This document shows, piece by piece, positions 10,335-19,600 of a DNA stretch of 33,095 bases. Every line of letters begins with the position of its first letter. Position 1 is the stretch's first letter. The translations under genes were made by a program, and so were the position numbers. This DNA comes from an uncultured Verrucomicrobiales bacterium (lineage in GTDB: Bacteria > Verrucomicrobiota > Verrucomicrobiia > Verrucomicrobiales > Akkermansiaceae). Where the stretch lies: the NCBI GenBank assembly GCA_937944055.1, contig CALDZJ010000063.1:1-33095 (forward strand), written 5' to 3'. The notes beneath the pieces are model-generated. The model saw nothing but the letters and a program-made list of their open reading frames with translations, had not been told where the DNA came from and made no database searches.

Positions 10335-11369
10335 TTATTGGCAAGAAACAATCGATATTCCTTCCTGGATCTCGCCCAGCATGCTCGCTCTCCAATCGCC
10401 CAACCACTGCTCCACCACCTCTTGAGAAGTCGTCAAATCAGGATGAGCTTGGACAGTCATACTCAAGCGACCCTGAAAGGTCACCACCCCTGCACTGAAA
10501 GGCAGAAATCGTAACACAGGCGCCACAAACAACCACCCCCCTTGCCGCTCAGGATCTTGAACTCCATCCTCCAGATCCCACACACCCAAATTCGAAAACA
10601 CCCCTAAATTCCATTCGGCCGTCGCCCTGCCTTTCCGCACAATTTTTCTTTTCAAGCATGCTGGAATCACCGCGCCCAGCGCATACGACTTCCAATTTGC
10701 CCAATGTTCACCCGTCGAGAGTTTGTCGTTAATTTCACGCTGCACCTCCCCGCTCCCGCCTTCAGCCGTCACCTTGATCGACAGGTAACTACTGTGATTT
10801 TGCGTATCACGCTCGCGCCTCAGCGGCCCACGTAAATTGACTGGCACCATCCAAGGAATCACCGCCTTCTCATTCTGCAAATCCTTCCTAACCGCCCCAT
10901 CTAGCATCTTTAAAAGCACAGCATTTAAACTCACCCCCAGCGCTCGTGCCCTCTTTTTCAGAGACTCCGTTTCTTCCTCAGAAAAGACATGCCAAGCCCG
11001 CACCGGATCCGGCAATGCTTCATCACTCAGCCTCCGCCTTTCTCTGCCTAGATCCTTCCACTTCAAGATTTCTTGAGAAGCCCTTCGAGAAGCAAAATGC
11101 TTAGGAAGTGATTTCAAAAAAGGCCACCACGAAGCCTCCTGAATGCGCTCATTCTTCGGAAGCTCCTCCACCTCCACACCCTGACCTCGTAAAATATCCG
11201 CAAAGCCACCGATCCCATCGAACTCCGCGTGACTCACCTTGATCCACTCAAGTTCCGCCCTCCTTTCTGAAACCTTAGCAAAACGAATCATCGTATCATC
11301 GCCCGTCGCAGCGACTGCTCTAAACCACGACTGAATCGGATCGGACTTAAAAAAAGTAAACATCCTCAC
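10335..11369 (-). CDS. Condensation/CAT-like acyltransferase
   Basis: A 344-residue protein with the acyltransferase active-site pattern HxxxDG (HAEFDG, His47, Asp51, Gly52) followed by IGGFADIL. WMVPVNLRGPL and FSNLGVWDL come later, as in the condensation-domain, wax-ester-synthase and alcohol-acyltransferase superfamily. Such enzymes move an acyl group from CoA or a carrier to an alcohol or amine; the substrate is unknown. The first codon is GTG at 11369, with ATG two codons later; AGGA lies just upstream. In this superfamily the HxxxDG motif usually lies 100 or more residues from the start, so this copy looks short at its N-terminus. The frame upstream is closed by TGA at 11421-11423. It sits in an operon with the FadL gene. 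Confidence 0.72.
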   Translation of the reverse strand: MRMFTFFKSDPIQSWFRAVAATGDDTMIRFAKVSERRAELEWIKVSHAEFDGIGGFADILRGQGVEVEELPKNERIQEASWWPFLKSLPKHFASRRASQEILKWKDLGRERRRLSDEALPDPVRAWHVFSEEETESLKKRARALGVSLNAVLLKMLDGAVRKDLQNEKAVIPWMVPVNLRGPLRRERDTQNHSSYLSIKVTAEGGSGEVQREINDKLSTGEHWANWKSYALGAVIPACLKRKIVRKGRATAEWNLGVFSNLGVWDLEDGVQDPERQGGWLFVAPVLRFLPFSAGVVTFQGRLSMTVQAHPDLTTSQEVVEQWLGDWRASMLGEIQEGISIVSCQ

Positions 11370-11454
11370 CTGTTCCTCAACCCTTCGTATTTTACCCTCC
11401 CACGCGACTTCCCAAAAACATCAACTCCTCGCGAAAGCTCAGGCAGAGCCTTCA

Positions 11455-12195
11455 CTACCGGTCTGGCGCATTCCATGCCCGCCCCTCCTTTCGCGGATTC
11501 TCCTCCATCCGTGTCATCCCCACCGAGGTCAGCCAAATAATGACCCACAAGGCCAAAATCAACCCAAGCCAACTCAGTAAACTTAGCATCTTCCCCTCTC
11601 TCGGAGACTCATAGGCCCTCAAGGCGGGGCTCCGATCTTCCACAAAAGGAATCGGTTTCTCATCACGCTTCTTTTTCGGAGGCCGTAACTGCTGAACCAC
11701 TAAACCCTCCAAAAGCCTTCTCACAGCACCCGCCTCATTCTGACCTTCCCAATAAGGAATCCCCCTGGCGGCATTACGAAACCAACGAAGATAATCGACT
11801 TCAAAAAACGCTCTTACCTCCCCGCCTGCCAGCCGTATGATTCCAATCTGAGCTGGATCAAAGCTCACCGCACTCGCCAACTCACCCAGATCACCCATCA
11901 AATTCTGACACTGCATTCCCAGATCTTTGATTTCCCGCTCTTCCAATTTCGCATCCCCCAGCCTCTCCCCCTCCAAGACACGAGTTCGTAACCACAGCTC
12001 CCCATGATCCTCCTGATCCTCCTGCATCCCCCCATCGATCACCCCTCGCAGCTGTTCATGCTGGAGAACTTGCAGCTGCCGTAACGCATTATCAAAAACA
12101 CCCGCGCTCAACAACGCCGCCCATTCCTCAGGAGACATTTCTAAGCGCTTCAGCAAAAAGTCCTCTCCATTAACATGCACCAACTGCTCATGCAT
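11455..12195 (-). CDS. Unknown protein with C-terminal transmembrane segment
   Basis: A 246-residue protein I do not recognise. Residues 1 to about 175 are acidic, rich in Leu, Glu and Gln, and probably helical. A Pro/Lys-rich linker (RPPKKKRDEKPIP) follows, and a single hydrophobic helix (LLSWLGLILALWVIIWLTSVG, about 205-225) lies near the end. The protein is therefore likely tail-anchored in the inner membrane with the bulk in the cytoplasm. The first ATG at 12195 lies inside a hairpin; Met19 (MSPEEWAALL) is an alternative start. The gene is first in a minus-strand set with the acyltransferase (86 bp downstream) and the FadL gene, which suggests a shared role with lipids or the envelope. 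Confidence 0.6.
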   Translation of the reverse strand: MHEQLVHVNGEDFLLKRLEMSPEEWAALLSAGVFDNALRQLQVLQHEQLRGVIDGGMQEDQEDHGELWLRTRVLEGERLGDAKLEEREIKDLGMQCQNLMGDLGELASAVSFDPAQIGIIRLAGGEVRAFFEVDYLRWFRNAARGIPYWEGQNEAGAVRRLLEGLVVQQLRPPKKKRDEKPIPFVEDRSPALRAYESPREGKMLSLLSWLGLILALWVIIWLTSVGMTRMEENPRKEGRAWNAPDR

Positions 12196-12216
12196 CGATC
12201 CCTTTTTTGGATCGAT
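12194..12216 (-). promoter_or_regulatory. Hairpin covering the start codon of the unknown TM protein gene
   Basis: ATCGATCC at 12194-12201 pairs perfectly with GGATCGAT at 12209-12216 around a 7-base loop. The minus-strand start codon (12193-12195) overlaps the stem and the weak GGGAT upstream is in it too. The hairpin could limit initiation or act as a protein site between the two divergent genes. Its role is inferred. Confidence 0.45.
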
Positions 12217-12353
12217 CGAGCCTAGATTTCCAGTCGGTCGAGAATCAATGATCCCCCTTTATCCTCCAATCCGGACCATTCTTCCAGCAAAGCTTTCCAG
12301 AAAAAAAGAGATTCGAAAGAGACCCCAGCCACTCTCCTCGCTACACTTCTCCC

Positions 12354-13781
12354 ATGAACGAACTCCTTCACGAAATCTCTCTCCTCTCATCCACCTGCTC
12401 CACCCTAGACTGGGACCAAGAAACCGGCGCTCCCGCCGGATCCGTCACCTTCCGCGCCAAACAAATCGCCCACCTCACCGGGAAAATCCACTCCCTCCAA
12501 ACCTCCCCCGCATTCCGAGATGGACTCGCAAACCTCAGCGGCCCTAACCAACGCGAGCTCACTTACCAATACCAACGCGCCACCAAGCTCCCTCTCGAAC
12601 TCGTCAAACGAGAGTCAGAGACCTCCTCTCTCGCCAAAGCTGCTTGGAGTGAAGCCCGCGAAAAAAACGACTTCCCCACCTTCGCCCCCCATCTCGAAAA
12701 ACTCCTACAACTCGCCCGTGAAAAAGCAGAACACTGGGGCTACGAAGACGAAGCCTACGATGCTCTGCTCGCTGGATACGAGCGCGGAGCAAAGACCAAG
12801 GAAGTTGCCACTCTCTTCGACTCCATCGCCAGCGACCTAGCAGAAATCGCAGCCACCGCCGTAGAAAAATCCGCCTCACTCCCCCCCGCCTTCCTCCACG
12901 GCCACTGTCCCATCCCAGCCCAGCAAACTCTCAACCACGAAGTCGCAGAGTCCCTAGGCTTCGACTTCACCCAAGGCCGCATCGACACCACCGCTCATCC
13001 CTTCTGCGCCACCCTCGGCCCCCACGACATCCGCCTCACCACCCGTTACGAAGAGCACGACTTCACCTCATCCCTCTTTGGCGTCCTGCACGAAACTGGC
13101 CACGGCCTCTACGAACAAGGCCTCCCCGCCTCAGACTTCCACCTTCCCTCCGGCCAAGCCGTCTCCCTCGGCATCCACGAATCTCAATCCCGCCTCTGGG
13201 AAAACCACGTCGGCCGCAGCCGCCCCTTCTGGGAAAAATGGCTCCCCCGCGCCCAAGAACTCTTCCCCCACCTTCGCTCCCTCCACCTCGATCAATTCCT
13301 CCCCGCCGTCAACCGCTGCGCCTACTCACCCATCCGCGTCGAAGCCGATGAAGCCACCTACGATCTCCACATCCTCCTTCGCTTCAAGCTCGAACGCGCC
13401 CTCCTCAGCGGCGAACTAGAAGTCGCAGAAGTCCCCGCAGCTTGGAATAGCGAGTTCGAGAAACTCTTCGGCTTCCGCCCCGCAAACAACCGCGAGGGCT
13501 GCCTCCAAGACATCCACTGGTCCATGGGCGGCCTCGGCTACTTCGCCACCTACTCCCTCGGCAACATCAACTCCGCCCAACTCTTCCAAGCCGCCCAAAA
13601 AGATCCCGCAGTCTCCTCCGCCTTCGCAAAAGGCGACTTCCTCCCCCTCCTCACTTGGATGCAAACCAACATCCACACCCATGGCTCCACCTTCTTCCCC
13701 CAAGACCTCATGGAAAAAGCCACCGGCTCCAAAACCGACCCCCAACCCTACCTCACCCACCTCCGCAACCGCTTCCAATAA
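12354..13781 (+). CDS. M32-family (Taq-type) metallocarboxypeptidase
   Basis: A 475-residue cytosolic zinc carboxypeptidase that removes C-terminal residues from peptides. The zinc motif HEXXH is HETGH (His246-His250), and the third ligand lies in HESQSRLWEN (His275-Glu276), the family signature. Other conserved blocks are LDWDQETGAPAG near the N-terminus, GYERGAKTKEVATLF, DIRLTTRYEE, PIRVEADEATYDLHILLRF and DIHWSMGGLGYFATYSLGN. Length is slightly under the usual 490-510 residues, but all motifs are present. The gene stands alone, divergent from the acyltransferase operon by about 160 bp. No signal peptide is seen. Confidence 0.95.
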   Translation: MNELLHEISLLSSTCSTLDWDQETGAPAGSVTFRAKQIAHLTGKIHSLQTSPAFRDGLANLSGPNQRELTYQYQRATKLPLELVKRESETSSLAKAAWSEAREKNDFPTFAPHLEKLLQLAREKAEHWGYEDEAYDALLAGYERGAKTKEVATLFDSIASDLAEIAATAVEKSASLPPAFLHGHCPIPAQQTLNHEVAESLGFDFTQGRIDTTAHPFCATLGPHDIRLTTRYEEHDFTSSLFGVLHETGHGLYEQGLPASDFHLPSGQAVSLGIHESQSRLWENHVGRSRPFWEKWLPRAQELFPHLRSLHLDQFLPAVNRCAYSPIRVEADEATYDLHILLRFKLERALLSGELEVAEVPAAWNSEFEKLFGFRPANNREGCLQDIHWSMGGLGYFATYSLGNINSAQLFQAAQKDPAVSSAFAKGDFLPLLTWMQTNIHTHGSTFFPQDLMEKATGSKTDPQPYLTHLRNRFQ

Positions 13782-13829
13782 GAAGAGCGAGTTTCCAAGC
13801 CCGCTTAGCCTCAACCAAGCGCATTGACC

Positions 13830-13859
13830 AAAAAAAGCACCTCCTAAACAAGGAGGTGC
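13830..13859 (-). terminator. Rho-independent terminator
   Basis: GCACCTCCT (13837-13845) and AGGAGGTGC (13851-13859) form a perfect 9-bp stem with a 5-base loop. Seven A residues at 13830-13836 give a T7 run after the stem on the minus strand. It lies 32 bases past the stop of the minus-strand gene ending at 13891, which it would terminate. It may also slow transcription from the convergent M32 gene. Confidence 0.85.
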
Positions 13860-13890
13860 CTTCACACTATTCTTTGTTGATAAGATTTAA

Positions 13891-14916
13891 TTAAGCTGCG
13901 TGATTAGAGAACCAATTTTCGATCTCTGCATCCCAAAATTGATCATGAATAAGTCTCCGCAGGTGAAGCTGGGCCTCAAGAATTTCAGCCTTAGTGAGTT
14001 GAGAAATCCCCTCCCAATTTTGTCCTAATATGTAGGTTGCGTTATTGGGGTGGATACTCTCGAGAATTGTAAATTCTTGATCAGAAAAGCAGAACGCAAA
14101 ATATCCATGGAATCCTCCGAGGCCCATCACTACTTGATCAGGACCAAAATCATAAAGACGCTTGATACTTCGCTTAGCGCGATGCTTGGCAGTGGATGAT
14201 TCAAGCGTTTCGATTACTTCTTCAAACCCTGGTCTTACAGTATCCCAATCATGCTCACCAGGAGGCAGAAAGCGCCAATTGACCCTTCGTGTCACGGTAA
14301 GTGGTGTCTGCAAGTCTCGAGACTCCGCGATCCAGGCGTATTCGAAGATTTCCAACATCAGATTCGCTGCAGTAAGCCATCTCTCCTCATCAGACGTCGA
14401 AATCAAATCGGTAGCAAAAAATTGCTGCCCTTCTGTATTCTCAATCAGACTAAGTTCAATTTCTTCTGCTGGAAGCTGAGTTCTTGGGTAGCGTAGCCCT
14501 GTTCGAGTCACGTAATTCTCCACCCATTCTGTTTCTCCACGACCACAGAACTGGTTCCGGCCCCATAAAGCTAACCACGAATGGAATTCTTTTGGTTTGT
14601 CTCGATGCACAATCAATCGACCTTCTAGATTTCTCCGTGTCGCCGTGCCATGGGCTGCGGGGATCATCCTATCTCCCACTTCTTTGAGTGCGGAAAGGTG
14701 ATATTCTTTGATCCCATCGCTCTCACGATCGACGGGCACGATGAGTCGCGTTTTAGCGACTCCTTGCTTGGTGATATTGGAAGGAATCTTCCTCACACGT
14801 TTTTTGTGTAGTAACTGCATTTCAGTCATTTTGATTAAAACCAAAGACCTTACTTGACCGCGGTTACTCGAAATCCTAAAAACAGTTCGTCTAAAAACTC
14901 TAGTTTCGATGCACAC
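13891..14916 (-). CDS. Unknown protein next to the HigBA toxin-antitoxin locus
   Basis: A protein of up to 341 residues that I cannot assign. The open frame starts at 14916, but Met30 (MTEMQLLHKKRVRKIP, start at 14829) is a better candidate, because residues 1-29 look like translated promoter DNA. The N-terminus is basic (HKKRVRKIPSN). The middle is rich in Trp and acidic residues, with no signal peptide, membrane helix or catalytic motif I can name. Notable pieces are WLALWGRNQFCGRGETEW and the C-terminal HDQFWDAEIENWF. Codons use A and T at third positions more than the flanking genes, as higBA does, which suggests shared foreign origin. It has its own strong terminator and is divergent from higB. 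Confidence 0.65.
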   Translation of the reverse strand: MCIETRVFRRTVFRISSNRGQVRSLVLIKMTEMQLLHKKRVRKIPSNITKQGVAKTRLIVPVDRESDGIKEYHLSALKEVGDRMIPAAHGTATRRNLEGRLIVHRDKPKEFHSWLALWGRNQFCGRGETEWVENYVTRTGLRYPRTQLPAEEIELSLIENTEGQQFFATDLISTSDEERWLTAANLMLEIFEYAWIAESRDLQTPLTVTRRVNWRFLPPGEHDWDTVRPGFEEVIETLESSTAKHRAKRSIKRLYDFGPDQVVMGLGGFHGYFAFCFSDQEFTILESIHPNNATYILGQNWEGISQLTKAEILEAQLHLRRLIHDQFWDAEIENWFSNHAA

Positions 14917-14941
14917 GTAAGTGATCTTTGGAATACGTTTT

Positions 14942-14981
14942 AGAAGCTCCTTTTGAAGTATTTCTCAAGGAGCTTCTTTTT
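14942..14981 (+). terminator. Orphan terminator-like hairpin between divergent genes
   Basis: AGAAGCTCCTT (14942-14952) pairs perfectly over 11 bp with AAGGAGCTTCT (14967-14977), with a 14-base loop and a run of T ending at 14981. The T-run orients it for + strand transcripts, yet no + strand gene ends upstream. It could end a short antisense RNA of the minus-strand gene, insulate higBA from read-through, or be a remnant. Confidence 0.65.
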
Positions 14982-15046
14982 GTAGAAGAACCTTAATTTC
15001 ACTTCATGTCACGAAAAAAGTTCCCAAATTGAAAAAAATATTTCTT

Positions 15047-15065
15047 TTCTGTGTTGAAAACAGAA
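15047..15065. promoter_or_regulatory. Inverted repeat, candidate HigA operator
   Basis: TTCTGT (15047-15052) and ACAGAA (15060-15065) are perfect inverted arms with a 7-base spacer, 20 bases before the higB start. XRE-type antitoxins bind such palindromes to repress their own operon. The assignment is by position only; no -10/-35 pair was fixed. Confidence 0.45.
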
Positions 15066-15084
15066 CTAAGCTCCGTCTAACCTA

Positions 15085-15372
15085 ATGAAGATTGCAGGTC
15101 GGGACAAAATCACCAAATTCATGCGAAGGCATGCTCGCTCTCGATCCTCGCTTACATCCTGGTTGGCAACCGCAGAGGAAGCCCAATGGAAAAACCCACA
15201 GGACATCAAGGAGCGCTTTGGCTCCGCCGATTTCCTTTCTGAAAACCGCGTCATTTTTAACATTAGTGGAAACAACTACCGCTTGGTGGTTCTCGTTCGC
15301 TACGTTGAAGGGCAGCTTCTCATCGTTAAAATCGGGACCCATGCCGAATACGATAAATGGAAGTTAGACTGA
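15085..15372 (+). CDS. higB: HigB-family type II toxin (mRNA interferase)
   Basis: A 95-residue protein matching the HigB toxin family, which cuts mRNA, typically on the ribosome, and is neutralised by HigA. Visible family blocks are SLTSWLATAEEAQWKNPQDIK, RFGSADFLSENRVIFNI, GNNYRLVVLVRYVEGQLLIVK and the closing IGTHAEYDKW. Length is normal (90-100 residues). It precedes its antitoxin by 19 bases, the toxin-first order usual for higBA. The start ATG has no strong Shine-Dalgarno. A palindrome just upstream may be the autoregulatory operator. AT-rich codon use matches the unknown gene on the other side. Confidence 0.93.
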   Translation: MKIAGRDKITKFMRRHARSRSSLTSWLATAEEAQWKNPQDIKERFGSADFLSENRVIFNISGNNYRLVVLVRYVEGQLLIVKIGTHAEYDKWKLD

Positions 15373-15391
15373 AAATGAAAGACACATTGCT

Positions 15392-16576
15392 ATGAAACTC
15401 ATCAAAACCGCCAATGATCACGCCGCCGCGCTCGAAGCACTCGAAGCGCTCATGATCACGAACCCACTTCCAGAGAGTGACGCCTCTGAGAAAATTGAAC
15501 TCCTAGGCTTTCTCATTGAGACCTATGAAAAAGAACGCCATCAAATTCCGCTCCCCCACCCCGTGGAAGCCATTCGCTTTGCCATGGAACAGCAGAAACT
15601 CAAGCAAGTGGATCTCATTCCCTTCATTGGCTCAAAAAGCCGAGTTTCTGAAATTCTCTCGGGTAAACGTGAACTCACTCTCAATATGGTTCGCGAGCTT
15701 CACAAAGGCTTGGGAATTCCTCTTAAATCTCTGGTTCATGATTCAGACTTTGAATTACCTGAACGTATCGAGATTGAGGATTATCCCGTAAAGGCAATGT
15801 TCGACGCTGGTTACTTCTCCTCAGTGGTTGACCTCAAGTGGAGTGAAATTAAAGATCGCCTTGAAAGTTTACTCCACGAGTTTTTCGGCGGCCGCCAAAA
15901 TGATCCTATCGGAGCATTGAATCGACAGACCAGCTCCTCAAAAAACCGTATTGATGAGAAAGCGGTCCACGCATGGCGTTGTCGCGTCTTAGACAAAGCA
16001 GCTGAATGCAAGCTAGGAACCTATGAACCGCAGGCAATTAATCCACAGCTTGTCAAACAACTCACCGCACTCAGCGCGATGGCGATGGGCCCTGTTCTTG
16101 TTCGGGATCGACTTCGAGAAGTTGGCATCGCCTTGATCATCGAAGAACGCCTTCCAAAGACCCTTCTTGATGGAGCTGCTATGATGCATCCAAAGGGATT
16201 CCCAATTATTGCCCTGACACTCCGTTATGATCGTTTAGATAATTTTTGGTTCACTCTTTTCCACGAATTGGGGCATGTGATGCTCCACCTTGACGAAAAA
16301 TCTACCAGTTTTATCGATTCTGATATCGACTCCCAATCAACTACTTCCAAAGAGAAAGAAGCTAATGAATTCGCATTAAAGAGCTTCATCTCACCAGAAC
16401 AGTGGGAGAGCTTAAAACATCTCTCAAAAGCAGATGAAATCAAAGTCGCAGCAGCCCAGCTTGCTATTTCTCCAGCAATCTTGGCAGGGCGTCTTCGCCG
16501 AGAAGCTCGTGATTACCGAAAACACAGGACATTAATCGGACAAGGTAAAGTCAAAGAGTTATTCGAACTCTTTTAA
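15392..16576 (+). CDS. higA: HigA-type antitoxin fused to an ImmA/IrrE-like metallopeptidase domain
   Basis: A 394-residue protein, about three times the length of a normal HigA. Residues 1 to about 125 are a complete HigA: the N-terminal helical part (AALEALEALMITNPLPES, ELLGFLIETYE) and an XRE helix-turn-helix (FAMEQQKLKQVDLIPFIGS, VSEILSGKRELTLNMVREL). After a linker, residues about 215-360 resemble the ImmA/IrrE (M78-like) peptidase domain, with HELGH (His291-His295) and downstream KEKEANEFALKSF, the usual acidic third-ligand segment. The antitoxin part should bind HigB and the operon promoter. The peptidase part may cut a repressor or the protein itself in response to stress, which is inference. 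It follows higB by 19 bases. Confidence 0.85.
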   Translation: MKLIKTANDHAAALEALEALMITNPLPESDASEKIELLGFLIETYEKERHQIPLPHPVEAIRFAMEQQKLKQVDLIPFIGSKSRVSEILSGKRELTLNMVRELHKGLGIPLKSLVHDSDFELPERIEIEDYPVKAMFDAGYFSSVVDLKWSEIKDRLESLLHEFFGGRQNDPIGALNRQTSSSKNRIDEKAVHAWRCRVLDKAAECKLGTYEPQAINPQLVKQLTALSAMAMGPVLVRDRLREVGIALIIEERLPKTLLDGAAMMHPKGFPIIALTLRYDRLDNFWFTLFHELGHVMLHLDEKSTSFIDSDIDSQSTTSKEKEANEFALKSFISPEQWESLKHLSKADEIKVAAAQLAISPAILAGRLRREARDYRKHRTLIGQGKVKELFELF

Positions 16577-16658
16577 AAGATCTAAGCCTGTCGCAGACAA
16601 GCCTAGACACCTGCCAAAAATTCCCCCACGCCTTCCCAAAATCTGCTAAGATATCACC

Positions 16659-19600
16659 ATGCCCCGCCTGCGTCTCACCCTCCCCCTCTTGGCGCTCTTC
16701 CTCATCCCTCTTTTCCTCCCCTCTGAAAAGGCCGCCGACCCTGCGCCAGTGGTCCATCAAAAGACCCCTCGTTCTCTTTCACACACCACTCCCTCTTTCC
16801 CAAACCTCCCCAACAAACCCTCCTTCAACGAACCCGACCTCACCCTCCCTCCTCTCAACCACGCCCCACTTCTTTCCGCAGCAAAGGAACTCGAAAAAAA
16901 AGGCCGTTACCGCTTCGCCACCGCCCGCCTCACCAACATCACCCCGCACCGCGAAGGAACTTGGACCAGCACTCCGGATCGCGCCCATTGGCACTACCAC
17001 CTTCAGTCAACCGAGGCCCAATCCCTCAACCTCGCCTTCTCAGAATTCTACCTCCCCGCCGGCGGGCAACTCACCATCTCTGATCCCAGCGGAAAATCAG
17101 AACCCCTCACCTTCACCTCCGCCGATAACGACTCACACCAACAACTCTGGACCCCTATCCTTCCCACCGACCAACTCACCTTAACCCTCGATCTCCCCAA
17201 GGAACTCGCGCCTAACTTCCGCCTTCGTCTCAGCCAGATCAACCACGGCTTCCGCCCCCAAACCCCCAGAAGATTTCTTAAAGCGATCGGAGATTCCTCT
17301 TCCGGCTCCTGTAATGTCGACGTCATTTGCGACCCCTCAGATGACCCAACCTTTGGCCCCCTCGTCGATCTCTATCGTGATCAAATCCGCTCCGTCGCCG
17401 CTTACACCATTGGCGGAATCGAAACCTGCTCGGGCGCACTCATCAATAACACGCGCAACGACCTCACACCCTACTTTCTCACCGCCGCCCACTGCGAAAT
17501 CACCGCCCAAAATGCCCCTTCAGTCATCGTCTACTGGAACTTCGAAAACTCCTCCTGCCGCACTCCCGGATCCTCAGCAAGCGGCTCTAATGGCGACGGT
17601 CCTCTCCGCGATTTTAACTCGGGCGCGATTTTTCGTGCCGCGCGCACCCAATCTGACTTCTGCCTCATCGAGCTGGATGATCCCGTCTCCCCCTCTTTCC
17701 TCCCCTTCTACGCTGGCTGGGACCGCAGCGGCGTAAACCCCCCTTCCGTCACCGGAATCCACCACCCCGCCGTCGCTGAAAAACGCATCTCCTTCGAGCT
17801 CGGAAGCACCCGCATCACCAACGCCTTTAGTGATAGCCAAAGCTCATCCGGCACTCATTTCCGCGTCGCCGACTGGGACTTTGGCACCACCGAGGGCGGC
17901 TCCTCCGGCTCTCCCCTCTTTGATGATAGCGGAAACATCATCGGCCAACTTGAAGGAGGTGATGCGGCCTGTGAAAATGACCTTCCTGATTGGTATGGCC
18001 GCCTTTCTCGCTCTTGGGCAGATGGCGGCACTCCCGCCACTCAGCTCTCCTCATGGCTCGACCCAGATGCCACCCAAGCCATCACCCATACCGGAATCAA
18101 CAGCGACGAAATCCTCACCGTCTCTGGGAACGCCATCTCCGAAGGGAACAGCGGAAGCACCACCACTTCCGCCACCGTCACCTTAAGCAAAGCCACCACG
18201 GAAACCGTCACCGTCACTCTCATCACCGAGGTCGGCAGCGCCACTCAAGATGACTTCACCGCCCTCTCTCAAGCCATCACATTTAATCCGGGAGAAACCA
18301 GCAAAACCATCCCCATCTCAATCATCGGAGACCATGATCCTGAAGAACACGAAAGCTTTCTCCTCCGCCTGATCAACCCACAAAATGCCGCAGCTCCCAA
18401 TCAGCCCGCTCAAATCACAATTCTCAATGATGACTATATAGCCCCCATCATCACCAGCCCTCTAAGCGTCAACACCTCCGCCCAAAGCAACATCGAGTAC
18501 CGCATCACTGCTCAAAACACCCCAACCTCATTCTCCCTCATCAATCCCCCCAGCGGCATGACAATTTCACCCCTCACCGGAGTCATCAGCTGGATCCCCA
18601 CAACACCCGGTTCCATTTCCGTCGACATCGTCGCGACCAACCCTGCTGACTCAGATCAAGAAACCCTCACGTTCATCATTAGCGAAAACACCCTCGCAAA
18701 CGCCCTCGATCTCCCAAGCTTCATCCCCCTCATCAACGTCTCGCCACAGTGGTCCAGCCAAACCACCACCACCAACGATGGCGTCGACGCCGCTCAAACT
18801 GCTCCCCTCCTCGACGGAGAAAGCGCTCGCTTTTCCATTCAGGTCACTGGGCCTGATCGCATGAGCTTCGACTGGAAAGTCAGCAGTGAAGAAGGCTTCG
18901 ATGGCCTCAGATTCCTTCTCGATGGCCAAGCCCTCCCCAGCCTTCCTGCCATCTCAGGCGAAGTGGATTGGACCACCGCTCTCGTCACCATTCCCAGCGG
19001 CACGCACACCCTCACTTGGGAGTATGCAAAAGATGGCTCAGAAAGTAATGGCCTCGATACGGCTTGGGTCGATGACATCCGCTTAGCCAGCGGTCAGCGC
19101 CCCATCATCTGGGTCAATGAAGACAACCTCGCCATCACCGGCTCCACCACCCGCCTTCCACTCGAGTTCATCAATGCCACCTCTTTTAGCCTCTCAAATC
19201 TCCCAACTTGGCTGAGCTACGACGAGGACTTGAACCAGCTCGTCGGCATCCCTCCCTCTTCCGGCACCTTCTCCATCACCGCAACCGCGATGAGTGCCAA
19301 TGAAGCCAGCACCCGCAGCTTCTCTCTGACCGCGATCACCCGTTCCCCCGACCTATCCGCCCCTCTCGACCAAACAAATCTCATCACCGCAAGCAGCGGA
19401 AACAGCCCTTGGACCATCGCCTCAGAGAACTCCGCAATCGGCGGAAGCCTCGCTCAATCCGGACAAATCACCGATAACCAAGACAGCAAGCTCACCCTCC
19501 TCGTACAAGGCCCCGGCACCCTTCGCTTCCGCTGGAGAGTCAGCTCTGAAGAAGGCTTCGACATCCTAAGCTACTCCTTAAACGGCACTCCCCTTGCTGA

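Noticed and set aside
11366-11572. 68-codon minus-strand frame spanning the gap between the unknown TM gene and the acyltransferase
   Set aside because: Considered as a frameshifted N-terminus of the acyltransferase, but it shows no superfamily pattern and mostly overlaps the TM gene.
14490-14515. GTTCGAGTC resembling a tRNA T-loop
   Set aside because: Inside a coding sequence and without matching acceptor, D or anticodon arms.
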